From Arachnopeziza araneosa (Eukaryota; Ascomycota; Leotiomycetes; Helotiales; Arachnopezizaceae), in contig QYAI01000023.1 in the NCBI GenBank assembly GCA_003988855.1, positions 1-64,000 of the forward strand: a DNA stretch of 64,000 nucleotides. Reading direction: 5' to 3'. Numbering within the stretch: the first letter of the stretch is position 1; every line of letters begins with the position of its first letter. The translations under genes and the position numbers were made by a program. The notes beneath the pieces were generated by a model. The model made no database searches. It was given only the letters and a program-made list of their open reading frames with translations, and was not told the DNA's origin. Below are positions 11,575 to 21,314 of this stretch, one piece after another.

Positions 11575-12064
11575 AATGCCCTGGCCAAGGACTCGAGAAG
11601 TCCACGATTTCCAAAGTTCACAAGACTTCAAAGCGCCGAAACCAAGGGCGGGGAAGAGGATCCTGTTATCAGTCAAAATGAACAACGAGCAGCATAATTG
11701 AGTCTCAGCCGTGTGGGATTCTCATCCTACATCTAACCATTTTGGAAGTTGAGGCGGCACTTTGGCTTACAGGGGCGCCAATTGAGCATCTCCTCATTCG
11801 CCCAACGTCGATCCCCCATGCATTTATTGAAAGCCACAGCGGTATCGGGCCAATCTCGACATGTTGGCTAAAACATACAAAGCTTGGTGAGTCGCAGGCC
11901 GTGTCCGTAAGAAGAAAGTCGCAACTGCGGGGTCCTCCAGCCAGGCGCCTTTAAGAGCAATGCTGCTTCTTGTAACTTTTGATAGACACCGGACCGTCTG
12001 ATTAGCACTGAAAATTTTTTGATGTCAGAGCGCTCAACTCAGAAAGCCGACCATTTTACTCACC
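11575..12064. promoter_or_regulatory. Shared divergent promoter of two GTPase genes
   Basis: About 490 bp separate the start codons of two divergently transcribed GTPase genes, so both promoters must lie here or overlap the 5' ends. No specific binding site is claimed. The position alone suggests possible co-regulation. Confidence 0.5.
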
Positions 12065-13579
12065 ATGTCAGAGGGGCTGCCGTCCACCCCACAGCCTGAC
12101 GAGCTGTCATCGAAGTTCAAGAATCTAGGGTACCGCGATTGATAGACTGCACGCACTCCCTGCTAACACACGGTTCCAGCAAAGACGATGTGATCATCGC
12201 CGTGGTTGGAGTGACGGGGGCTGGCAAGAGCACGTTCATTGAGAAATGTTGTGGGGAGACGGTCAATATTGCAGGCCATAACCTTATCTCGTGTGAGCGC
12301 CAAACATGGCAAGAAACCCCAGGTAACAAAGCTAACTATTACAGTCACTCAGGAATGTAACAGCTATTCTTTCAAGTTGGACGATCATATCGTACAACTA
12401 ATCGATACTCCAGGATTCGACGACACTTCCCGAACCGACGACCAAGTACTTCGACAACTTGCCTCTTGGCTTTCATTTGCCTACCAACAAGGCTACCGCC
12501 TCAATGGCATGGTATACCTCCAGACCATTGGCGAGCCCAGGATGAAAGGGTCTCATCTGACCAACCTCCGAATGTTCCAAGAAATGACGGGCCTCGAACA
12601 CATGGACTCGGTTGTCCTCACCACAACTATGTGGGATAAGACCGACCGGGAAGATGCCAAGAAACGCGAACTACAATTAATGCAGGAGGACAAGTTTTGG
12701 CAGCCAATGATCAAACGGAAAAGTCAGGTCAAGCGATTCATGAACGATCGTGATTCGGCGTTGGAAATCATCCGAATCTTGATTGAGAAGCACAAAATGG
12801 TCCCGAAGCTGCAACACGAGATGAATGTTGAGGGAAAGGACTTGGATCAAACCAACGCAGGGAAAGCGGTAAACAAGAGACTCATCGAACAGAAGGAGAG
12901 ACATGAACTCGAGAAGGAGGATCTCAGGAAGCAGATGGAGAAGGCTCTCCAAGAGAACGATATGAAATATACCCAGGAGCTGTTAGATGCGCAAGAGAAA
13001 AACACCACTCAGATGAAAGACCTCGAGCACGCGCAGCGAGAGCTCAAGGTTAGCAATGAACTCCTGCTCAAGGAGAAGGAGGAGCAGATTGAAAAGGCAC
13101 GAGAAGAGATGGAGAAGCTGCGCGTGGTCGCCGAGCAACAAGGCAAAGAGCACGCGGTCGAGATCGAGAAGCGCGACAACAAAGAGCGCGAGATGCGACA
13201 GGCCATGCTCCAACAAGCAAAGGAGGCCGAGGAGTACAAGGAACAGGTCGTCGAGGAGGCCGTCAACTTCCTCGGCAAGGTCACCGGCGTCTACAAAGAC
13301 GTCCTCGAGGAGCAGGAAGCCAAGAGCAAAGCCGCGCTGGCCAGAATCAAAGAGGCCAGCCGGGGTCCGCCGCCTGGGTATTATGATCAGCAACAGGTGC
13401 CGCCGCAACAGATGCCGGTCTATCAGCCGCCGCCTCCGGCTTTCTATCCCCCACAGTATCCGCAGCAGTATCCGCAACAGTATCAGGCTGAAGCAGCTGG
13501 ACTTATGGGAGGAGCTGCGGTGGGGGGATCGCTGTTAGCTGTAGCCGCGGGAGCTGGCTTGGGTTGCATTCTTATGTAG
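12065..13579 (+). CDS. P-loop GTPase with coiled coil, P/Q-rich region and CaaX-type end
   Basis: The model has exons 12065-12129, 12180-12292 and 12345-13579, giving 470 residues with exact phase. Walker A is GVTGAGKSTF and G3 is DTPGFDDT. After the G domain (about residues 25-230) comes a long coiled coil rich in E, K and Q, then a proline/glutamine/tyrosine-rich stretch (repeats of YPQQ), a Gly/Ala-rich hydrophobic segment, and a C terminus ending CILM. A Cys with two aliphatic residues and Met at the end fits a farnesylation (CaaX) box, so membrane attachment is likely; this is inferred. Introns are 50 and 52 bp, with a clear branch site (GCTAAC) in the second. It is a paralogue of the minus-strand GTPase next to it, but lacks the zinc-finger tail. 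Cellular role unknown. Confidence 0.85.
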
Positions 13580-13946
13580 AGCGGCCTACTTGTATTTTCT
13601 TGATCGAACTAGGTGGGATGTGTCATGGTATAGTTTGAAATTCTTGTGTACATCTCCATTCTTCATCGCTGCTCTATAAATTCATGAACGAACTTGATAT
13701 CCTGAAATAAAGTTACGAATGGAGCATTGATCATACGGATTTTATTGACTGATATTCTTGTCTTACTGATTCATTGATTCATCTACTTATTCATTGCTTG
13801 TTGTTTACACTGCTTTCTGGTCTTTCGAACACACGGTTTTTGCTTCAGGTTCTTGCTTCAGTTGTTCTTCCGAAATATACATATCGAGAGTCAGCCGGGA
13901 GCCAACGAGATTCTTATTTTATTGACTGCTCCTCCTACCCTCGTAC
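13580..13946. other. 3' flank of GTPase gene, no gene seen
   Basis: AT-rich sequence with repeated TTGATTCATT-like words. It should include the 3' UTR of the GTPase gene (an AATAAA-like word lies near 13703). Nothing else is supported. Confidence 0.45.
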
Positions 13947-14087
13947 ACTAGTTGTTTGCGAAGTTTTTAAAATTGCAGCTATATATAAAAAATTGCACAA
14001 CTAAGCTTCGAATTAGCTAAGGATTAGTTCTAAAGTTATTTTTTTTTGAAAAGATATATTGTAACAAGTTGCTTTTAACAGTTTTAA
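13947..14087. repeat. Dispersed repeat, heavily mutated copy
   Basis: This copy aligns by eye to 2701-2838 over its whole length. Compared with that copy it is shifted towards A and T. The block GGCCGTCCTCGGCAG corresponds here to AAGTTGCTTTTAACAG, so nearly all changes are C to T or G to A. That pattern is the signature expected of repeat-induced point mutation. Confidence 0.65.
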
Positions 14088-14169
14088 TTATTCGGGAAGT
14101 TTGGGTCCCTCATTCGAAGCATGTTTATTACTTGCTTATTGACTGAACGTCGCACCGTGACAGTGTAGC

Positions 14170-14500
14170 GGAGTCAAGGAGGACCGTCAAGAACGAAGAT
14201 ATTGACAAATCTTTGTATCAATGACTTATTAGTACTGACCTTGCCATCAGCTTTTCATATTCGATTTTGGGGCATGCGTCGGCGATTTCGGTAGCTAATG
14301 CATCGGTCTCTTTGTGCTTGAGTGTCCAGGGGACTCCGATGGAGGCAGCGTCGCACTTTCAACTTCGGTTAACCTCTTGGAGAGGTCAACTTTAATCGCC
14401 CGAATTTGAACATCTTCCCAAGTCAATGGGTCCTTTGCATGAAAATCACGCGTAGATTTCCAACGAGCTAATACTTTAATAGTCCTCGTTCCAATTTCAC
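14170..14500 (-). pseudogene. Degenerate coding fragment, unknown family
   Basis: On the minus strand one frame reads TIKVLARWKSTRDFHAKDP and continues through EDVQIRAIKVDL before stopping. A neighbouring frame then reads GVPWTLKHKETDALATEIAD and ends near 14170. Both have coding-like composition, and the switch of frame between them suggests one ancestral reading frame with a frameshift. The WTLKHKETDAL part vaguely resembles fungal Myb-like helices, but this is weak. A 16-bp tandem repeat truncates its upstream side. Confidence 0.35.
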
Positions 14501-14516
14501 TCTCTCACTTCCAACA

Positions 14517-14608
14517 CCATTCACTTCCTATTCCATTCACTTCCTACTCCATTCACTTCCTACTCCATTCACTCATCTCGCATCTTAGTCCATTCACTTC
14601 CTACTCCA
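14517..14608. repeat. 16-bp tandem repeat (CCTACTCCATTCACTT unit)
   Basis: About five imperfect copies of a 16-bp unit CCTACTCCATTCACTT, the fourth interrupted by about 20 bp of unrelated sequence. It lies at the edge of a longer repeat whose inverted relative is at 15537-15592. Confidence 0.7.
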
Positions 14609-14660
14609 TCACCCTCTTCATCCTAGCCTATATATATCCCACTCGATTCACATCTCAGAA
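14609..14660 (+). repeat. Arm of a diverged inverted repeat
   Basis: The block containing CTATATATATCCCACTCGAT is similar to the reverse complement of 15537-15575, which reads CTATATATATCCTACTCGAT. The arms are about 0.9 kb apart in opposite orientation, as expected for two old copies of one transposable element or of its terminal sequence. Confidence 0.5.
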
Positions 14661-15536
14661 CCCGCCCCCTCATCCAGTACCAAGATAAGCGACATGGCGT
14701 AGGCCACTCGTCTTCACCCCCTACAACGGCCAACCCGACAATTGTTTCCCCCCACCATAAATATCCCTCCACAAACACCCAAGAACTCTTTTCCTGCATA
14801 GAGCGGAACGAGTAGCGGTTAAGTCTATAAACCTCTGACACTGTAAACCTCGGCACTGATCAAGCAGACAGTGGGATAAAAGTAAGTGCAGATATATAGC
14901 TTTTTTCGGTGTTGCCAAGGAGATATCTATGCTCGTTTAGAAAAGAAGTGTCGTTGTCAATCTAAGAACAGCTATTGTCAATCTGAGAACTGCGATTGTC
15001 AATTAACAGCCTATTTCATACGTTAAAACAAACCGTGATCAAACTATCACCGCGGTCTAGCGTATAAAAAGCTTTACCACTACGACTACGTCGACTACTC
15101 ATCCCTTTTAATCCCCAACACGCGCAATTGGCTATGCAGCCTGCAACACCCCACTTGTAGGTACCTACCAATTACAAAGCTCGCCTCTCCACCATGTGCG
15201 AATTCTGATTGCTACCTACCTGGCACACAGAGGAGAGAAGATGTAGTTGGCTACCTGCACAAGACGAGGCGGAAAGCAAGTTTCGCGAGAGGAAAACTTT
15301 TGACAGCAGTGAGACTTTTAACAGGATTTAGAATCCAAACACGCAAAGTGCATACGCAGAACTTATCAAATAATCATCAAGTCTTCTATCGGAGTTAGAC
15401 AAATTGCTTAGCGCAGATATATCGTCACGATTAATTGACGTCGTATGAATTCTAGACGTGAGATATCGACCTGACGTGTTCCGTTCACCGAAGACGAAAA
15501 GCCGGCTCGATGGTGTTCGTGTTGGTACCGGTGGTA
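14661..15536. other. Repeat-derived intergenic tract
   Basis: Sequence between two inverted repeat arms. It contains short direct repeats near 14950-15005 (TTGTCAATCTGAGAAC-like words) and no supported gene. Confidence 0.4.
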
Positions 15537-15592
15537 GATATGAATCGAGTAGGATATATATAGACTTGATGTGAGAGAGTGAATGGACCAAG
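15537..15592 (-). repeat. Opposite arm of the inverted repeat
   Basis: The reverse complement contains CCATTCACTCTCTCAC and CTATATATATCCTACTCGAT, both matching the region 14495-14660. It lies inside an 87-codon minus-strand frame (15328-15591) that has no recognised homology. Confidence 0.5.
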
Positions 15593-16393
15593 ACACAGGG
15601 GATCGGATATCACTTGCGGCATATTTATGCTAGTCAGGTAAGAAGGTTTGTTGTCGATTACAAAACTGCTACTGTCGACTGATGCGACATTTCTAAGATT
15701 AGAGGGAACTGTTGTCGCTTATTGCTCCTGCGTAGTGTATCACGGGGTGCTGATGAAGCAAGATGATATATGGTCAACTTTAAAACCTGTGGTTAACCCA
15801 AATCAGAGTATAATCACAACAGCTCCATCTTCACAAAACAAACACTTTACTCAAAACCTCATCTGTGCAACGAAAACAATGGACCTATCATCATCACACG
15901 CGTGTTCCATTTAACTCCACCTCTCCCTCCGATCAACCACTCGCTACCACAGAACGCGTGTTTGTATTTTACAGATCCTTCGAGACCCTTCCCAAGCACA
16001 ACCATCCATCCCACCATGAAAGCAGATAACCCACACCTTTCCTTGCTATCCATCGTTTATTCATTGGTCTATTTGGGTCCATCGCATTCCCTTGCGGGTG
16101 TTCATTTCCCATCCATTCTCTTGTTCAATTTAATACATCCCTCCTTGCCTCCCTACCGCATAAAACAGCGCAGCGCAAGTGAACCGAAAATGAAAGGCGG
16201 AAATAACCACCGGAATTAACCGCAAAGAGACGGAGCTGAGAAAACCGAGATGTTTGGGAAAAGAAAGCGAGAGGTCTATACGTTGCTGAGAGGCATGACA
16301 AGACGTGTGGGTATTTTTGAGTTTTGTGATATGTCTTGTGGCCTAAGGAAATGGCTGGAAGGTGGTGATGTTGAGTAAAGGATAGTAGTTGAT
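15593..16393. other. Intergenic tract downstream of TFIIA gene
   Basis: No gene is recognised. The last few hundred bases next to 16394 should carry the 3' UTR of the TFIIA large-subunit gene, which is transcribed leftward. Confidence 0.45.
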
Positions 16394-17982
16394 CTACCAC
16401 TCATACTCTCCCGATGCTTTGTGAAAGACATATTCCTTTCCATTGACGGTGAGAACACCATCTTTCATAACGCACTTCCTGGTTGATATTAGCCAGATCA
16501 GCGAAAAGAAATGGGGATGCATACCACTTGTTCTTGACTCGCTGGACCTTATCATACATACATAACATGATCTGGCCCAACTCGTTCTCATCTTCCTCGT
16601 CTTCTTCTCCCAATCCATCATCGGGATCATCTAGATCAGAATTGATTGCATCTTCATCGTCATCTCTCACGCCATCTTTATCATCATCTTCGTCATCGCC
16701 GCCATCAAGTTGCGCTCGATCCTTTCCCTTGTCTTTTCTTGAGATCTTGGTCTTTCGCGATAGGGGGGTAGAGGCTTGCTTCAGAGGCAACATGAGTCCA
16801 CCTCCTTCCATGGTGGTACCCATAGCGAGAATACGATCACGGATGAGGCCATCAATCTCTAACCGACCCACAGAAGTCTCATTTCCGTCCGCATCATACT
16901 GTACGCCAATAATTTCATCGCCAGCACCATCGGTCTGTGCGCCGCCAATACCATTCTGGCCATTTGTCTGTTGGACACGCTGTTGTGCTTGGGCAGCTTG
17001 TTGCATCATCTGCTGTCGATACGCAAATTGCTCTGCAGTCATTCGCTGTTGCGGTTGGCCATTGCCTTGCTGCTGGAGACGTTGTTGCTGCATCATTTGC
17101 ATTTGTTGCATTTGCTGCATGTTCATATTACCTTGGGCGGGTTGTCCATTCTGTTGGCCGGGGAGGCCCTGCTGAATAGCGTTGATGCTTGCTGCAGCCC
17201 GCTGACCATAATTCTGGTGCAGGTGCTGGGCCGCTCTTTGCTGAGCGGTTGTGGCAGCTTGAGGGAGCACAGGGTACGGATCGTTGCCTGGTTCTGCCTT
17301 GATGCGAGGTCCATTGCCATTCTGTCCCATACCTGGCATTGGAGGTTGAGCTGACGTCTGAGGCTGGTGTTGATAGGGCTCGGAGGAGGATGGACCGGTG
17401 ACGTTGGAAGGTAGAGTTGGTGGTTGTGCAATAGCCTGAGGTTCAGGTTTCGGATCCCATGGGAAGGTAGCAACATTGAGCTGAGAAAGCTTTTGTTGCC
17501 ATCCCTAAGAGCATTAGTAAACAAATGGTCGGGAATACAAAGAGATCAATGTAAACGAAAAGAGTTGACGGAGCCACGTGATGATACACGACCCAAAAGG
17601 CACTAGCGTGGGAAGTCATTTGACGTGGGGCAGTGCTGGGTATAAAGCCAAATACAACGGATCGCCCACCCCGAGCTCTGGCGAGAAAGTCTGCAGCAGC
17701 GCCGGAGCAGGCAGCAACGCCAGATTTCCATCGACGCTATCACCACCAACTCCCCTCTCGCATTCTCTGAAGATGGTATCGCGATGCTAAACACATCGCG
17801 GAAGAGAGAACAACAACAAATCTTTGATGCAAGGTCAACGGTGGAAGAAGAAATCATCGTACCAGCTTCAACTCCTCTAGCACACTCTCGTCGACGCCTC
17901 CTTCTTCGAAATCAACGCGCGAGCTCTCGACAACATCGGCAATGATCTGCTGATACACCGTTCCGACCTGTGCGTTCGACAT
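16394..17982 (-). CDS. TOA1: Transcription initiation factor IIA large subunit (TFIIA alpha/beta)
   Basis: The model has exons 17982-17863, 17504-16525 and 16478-16394, giving 394 residues. The N terminus (MSNAQVGTVYQQIIADVVES) and the continuation GWQQKLSQLNVATFPWDP are the conserved four-helix-bundle region of the TFIIA large subunit. The middle is Gln-rich (about residues 100-180), followed by a very acidic run of D and E. The C terminus, reading LGQIMLCMYDKVQRVKNKW and then KCVMKDGVLTVNGKEYVFHK, forms the conserved beta-barrel half that contacts TBP and DNA. In the nucleus TFIIA stabilises TBP on promoters for RNA polymerase II. The first intron is 358 bp, several times longer than others here; the last is 46 bp. 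Confidence 0.95.
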
Positions 17983-18813
17983 CTTGAATACTTGGTGTCG
18001 TGAAGATGGTCCGCTTGGTAGATGCGCGTCCGGTAGGTTGTACGGCGGGATTGCGACCGTAAGATTGGGCCGCAGCGGCAACGAGAACCTTACCCACAGT
18101 GAAAACAATCGAAACCGCAGAGAAAGATCGACGCAAGCAGGAGGCAATTGCAAGATGAATAAAAGCAGCTTTCGATGTGGTTGTCGCAGTTGAGGGACAA
18201 TGAGTGGTTCGTGATCGAGGCGAGATGGAGGAATTGGTCGCAAACAACCCCAACAACAGCCCACTGGAGTGAATTTGTTTGCCTAGTGAATGTCTATGAG
18301 CTTGTCTTCCTATCCACCATAGATTCGTAGATGTTTTATGCCGTCTCCTCAAGATCTCTGGACGCTGGCCGTCCTTGGATTGGAGTTGTAAAGGGAAGAT
18401 CACTTTGGCTGGGTAATAGTCCGCGGATCGCCTTAGCTGCTGACTAAGTGCGCCCAGCCCGGCAGAGCCGCAATTTCAAAGAGAGGAAACTATCACGATT
18501 GAGGGCAGCAACAATACTTGTTCTAATCTTACAATTCTCATTCATTGTGAATGAATAAGCCTAATTACAAAAATCTGGTACTGGTAAAACCCCTGCCAGT
18601 AGAAAGATAACTTCATCCAATGCCTGCATCCTGTCCAGTCATTCATCATCAAGCATATTGCACCAGGTGAAGCACTTTCGGCCGTGGGCATCGAGAATCA
18701 ACTCCCCAACTCCACGCTGTATGATCCAAACCGCTAAACCAGTATGGAATCCGTGATACTTTACCTTGCTCTGCTGAAGCCCGGACGCTTCACAGAGCCT
18801 CCATGACATCCGC
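17983..18813. other. Intergenic tract upstream of TFIIA gene
   Basis: This 0.8-kb stretch must contain the TFIIA gene promoter and 5' UTR and the 3' UTR of the Cdc20 gene. The frames seen on the minus strand (17854-18264 and 17912-18403) overlap the TFIIA first exon in other frames or extend upstream without domain support. Confidence 0.5.
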
Positions 18814-20651
18814 TTAACGGATAGTCATTTGCTTGACCATATCAGCCTTTCCAGAGGTGCCTGAAGCACTTGCAGAAGAAGCAACACCGGCCTTCTTCTC
18901 AAAGATCTTCCAGAACTTCAAGCTTTCATCGGCAGCTATGATTTGTCAGCAAGTCACATTCGCTAGAGAAAGAGAGAGAGAAACTTACCAGCAGTAGCCA
19001 ACATTTGCCCATCTGGGCTGAGACAGCTGTGAAGAACACGAGTCTCATGAGCTGGAATCTCAACATTGCGGACGAGGGTAGGATAGCTCCAGATGCTGAG
19101 AGAGTTGTCTGGGAAACCCGAGGTGCTGACAATCTCACGATAATGAGGGCTCCATCGGAGAGAGGTGACTTGAGAACCAGTATCGATGCTGTTCACGCGA
19201 GCACCAGTGGTAGTATTCCAGAAATGGATGTGGCGGTCGTATGATCCACCACCAGTTGCGAGCAGGTTTGGTTGCCATGGGCACCAGCTGAGGGCTTTGA
19301 CAGCAGCCTTGTGGTTGGTCTTGGTGAACTTGGGAACAGCGAGGGAACGAGCATCCCAGATGGAAACAAGGTTGTCATTACCACCGGTTGCAAGTTGAGC
19401 TCCATCAGCTCTCCACTCAAGACCACAAACTTCGGAAGTATGGGAGATGAGTTCAGCAGTCTTGTGTTGTGCAATGCGGACATCATGGTTGAAGACGATA
19501 CCAGAGCGAGCTCCGGATGACAGGGTGTGCTTGTTCCATCCCATAACACCGACACGGGAGTCATGGCCGTGCATGCTTCGGAGTTTGGTACCCTCTTCAA
19601 CATCCCAGATCTGAATCTCGCCTGTGCCAAGACCAACACTGACATATGCTCCATCGCCAGACCATTTGACGCTGCTGACATAAGTATCTGGGCTGGTTTC
19701 CAATAGAGAGCTAACCGATCCAGACTCAGCAGACCACACGTAGACATTTCGCTCCAAACCAATGGCAACTTGGTTGCCGGAAGACCAGTCAAGGAGGTTG
19801 AGATAGTAGTCATCAACCAAGCCCGGAGCGTCGAGAACACGCTCTGGTGCAGTAGCGACACGACGTCTGAATTGAGCTGAAGAAGCACTCGCATTCTTAA
19901 GAGGTCGATTGTATTGGGATCGGAGGTCGACTGGCTTCGAAGACTCTGGAGGCGCAGGCTTGAAAGCAAGGATACGCTGATTGAGGGAAACGCCACAAGC
20001 TGAAGCAAGCGAGTCTTGGTATGCAACAGTGTTTGGGGATGGTCGTGTATATATAGATGGCTCGTCATCGTCATTCAACGATAGAGAGCCAAGAGCGGCC
20101 AACGCATCGTCTGCGGCAGTTGCAAGAACTGTTGAGCTCTCTCCCGTGCTTGACTTTGGTCGTTGTTTGTCGCTGGCCTCAATCTTGCCTGACCCGACAG
20201 TGGCAATGCCAGATGATGCTGCGCGGTTTGGAATGAATCTATCACCATAGGACAGGGTTGTCTTGGTAGTCTTCTGTCTCAGAGCACCTTTTCGGGTACT
20301 CTTGGGGGTTTTGGCACCAGTGCCAGTAAGAGTAAAGTCGGAAACACCGAGTTCCAAGGCACGACGAGGGGTAGACACGCCCTTGGCAATATTGGACTTT
20401 GGCGAGTCTCGGTGTTGTGTTCTCGACGCCGACTTTGTGAAGTGTGAAGATAAGTTTCCACCATATGTTGACGACCGGATGCTCTCATTGTATGTGGTCT
20501 TCTGCTCTGGAGTGAACGGGGATGAATTGAGGTTGGTCAATGTCGTTGTCCGAGTACGAGGAGATGGTGTCAAAGGCATCCGTCCGCCAGCGGTACGAGT
20601 GGAGAAGAGTCCAGCATGGGACTTGATGGGGGTAGATATCGCAGTAGCCAT
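18814..20651 (-). CDS. CDC20: APC/C activator Cdc20 (WD40 protein)
   Basis: Two exons, 20651-18989 and 18935-18814, give 594 residues. The C-box DRFIPNR is at about residues 137-143. A seven-bladed WD40 region follows, with repeats such as IWDVEEG, GNDNLVSIWDAR and GSYDRHIHFWN. The protein ends in TIR, so it has the Ile-Arg tail that docks on APC/C TPR subunits. Together these identify a Cdc20/Fizzy-type activator, which brings substrates such as securin and cyclin B to the anaphase-promoting complex and is the target of the spindle checkpoint. The N terminus is Ser/Thr/Pro-rich with many TP/SP sites, likely phosphoregulated. The 53-bp intron contains a GA microsatellite and splits the last WD repeat from the short C-terminal exon. 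Cdh1 is less likely because of the N-terminal layout. Confidence 0.93.
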
Positions 20652-21314
20652 AGTGCAATATCAGATATGATCTCGGTCGAAAGACAAATCAATGTATCGA
20701 TCGATGATGAGAGGTTCGAATAAATCGAGCGAGCTCCAAGAGACTCAACCTAATGGTTCCTGGTAGTTGTTTGGTTAGTATGTTCGTTTGTTGTGCTCAA
20801 GATATCGAAAGCCTTCGGGAAGAATGGCTCAAGTCGGAGGCGATCAATGGCGTGTACTGAGTACGTGCAGAAAGATCTAGTGGACTTTGGAGTATTCTTT
20901 TGTGAAGGTATGGTAAGATGTTGCTAAAAGCAAAGATGGAGGATGGGAAGAGTGGTAGAGGTGTGCGGAGTGTAGAGTGCAGATGTGCGTTGAAATCAAG
21001 AGCATCAGGAGAACGAGCGACCTTTTGAATGTTTACTCTGGTAGCGTGGTTGGCACGGTGATGGCTCCTGCCTTCCGGCTGCATGAACGGGCGCTGAAAA
21101 GGGAAAGGGCGGGTGACGGGCCGATGTTTTTCCGACACGCCGATCCCCCGAAATCTAAGACTTTGACGACATTTCAATTGGGAGCGTCCCATCCACGGCT
21201 GAACACCAGGTCACACCGCAGAAACTTCGGATTCTTCCAACTCTCAGAGGAAACCGTCTTGGCGATCTATGACCCTTGACCGCTTTTTCGAGTATGCTGC
21301 AGTAAATTGTTTGC
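20652..21314. promoter_or_regulatory. Divergent promoter region of Cdc20 and Kelch-BTB genes
   Basis: The two genes point away from each other across 663 bp, so both promoters and 5' UTRs lie here. No specific element is claimed. Confidence 0.5.

Noticed and set aside
12983..13477. 164-codon minus-strand frame rich in Leu
   Set aside because: It is the antisense shadow of the coiled-coil region of the plus-strand GTPase; E/K/Q codons read as Leu/Phe/Ser on the other strand.
16483..17175. 230-codon plus-strand frame rich in Ser and Cys
   Set aside because: Antisense of the acidic and Gln-rich parts of the TFIIA large subunit; no domain or start context.
19193..20074. 293-codon minus-strand frame inside the Cdc20 gene
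   Set aside because: It overlaps the WD40 coding exon in another phase and has no recognisable motif.
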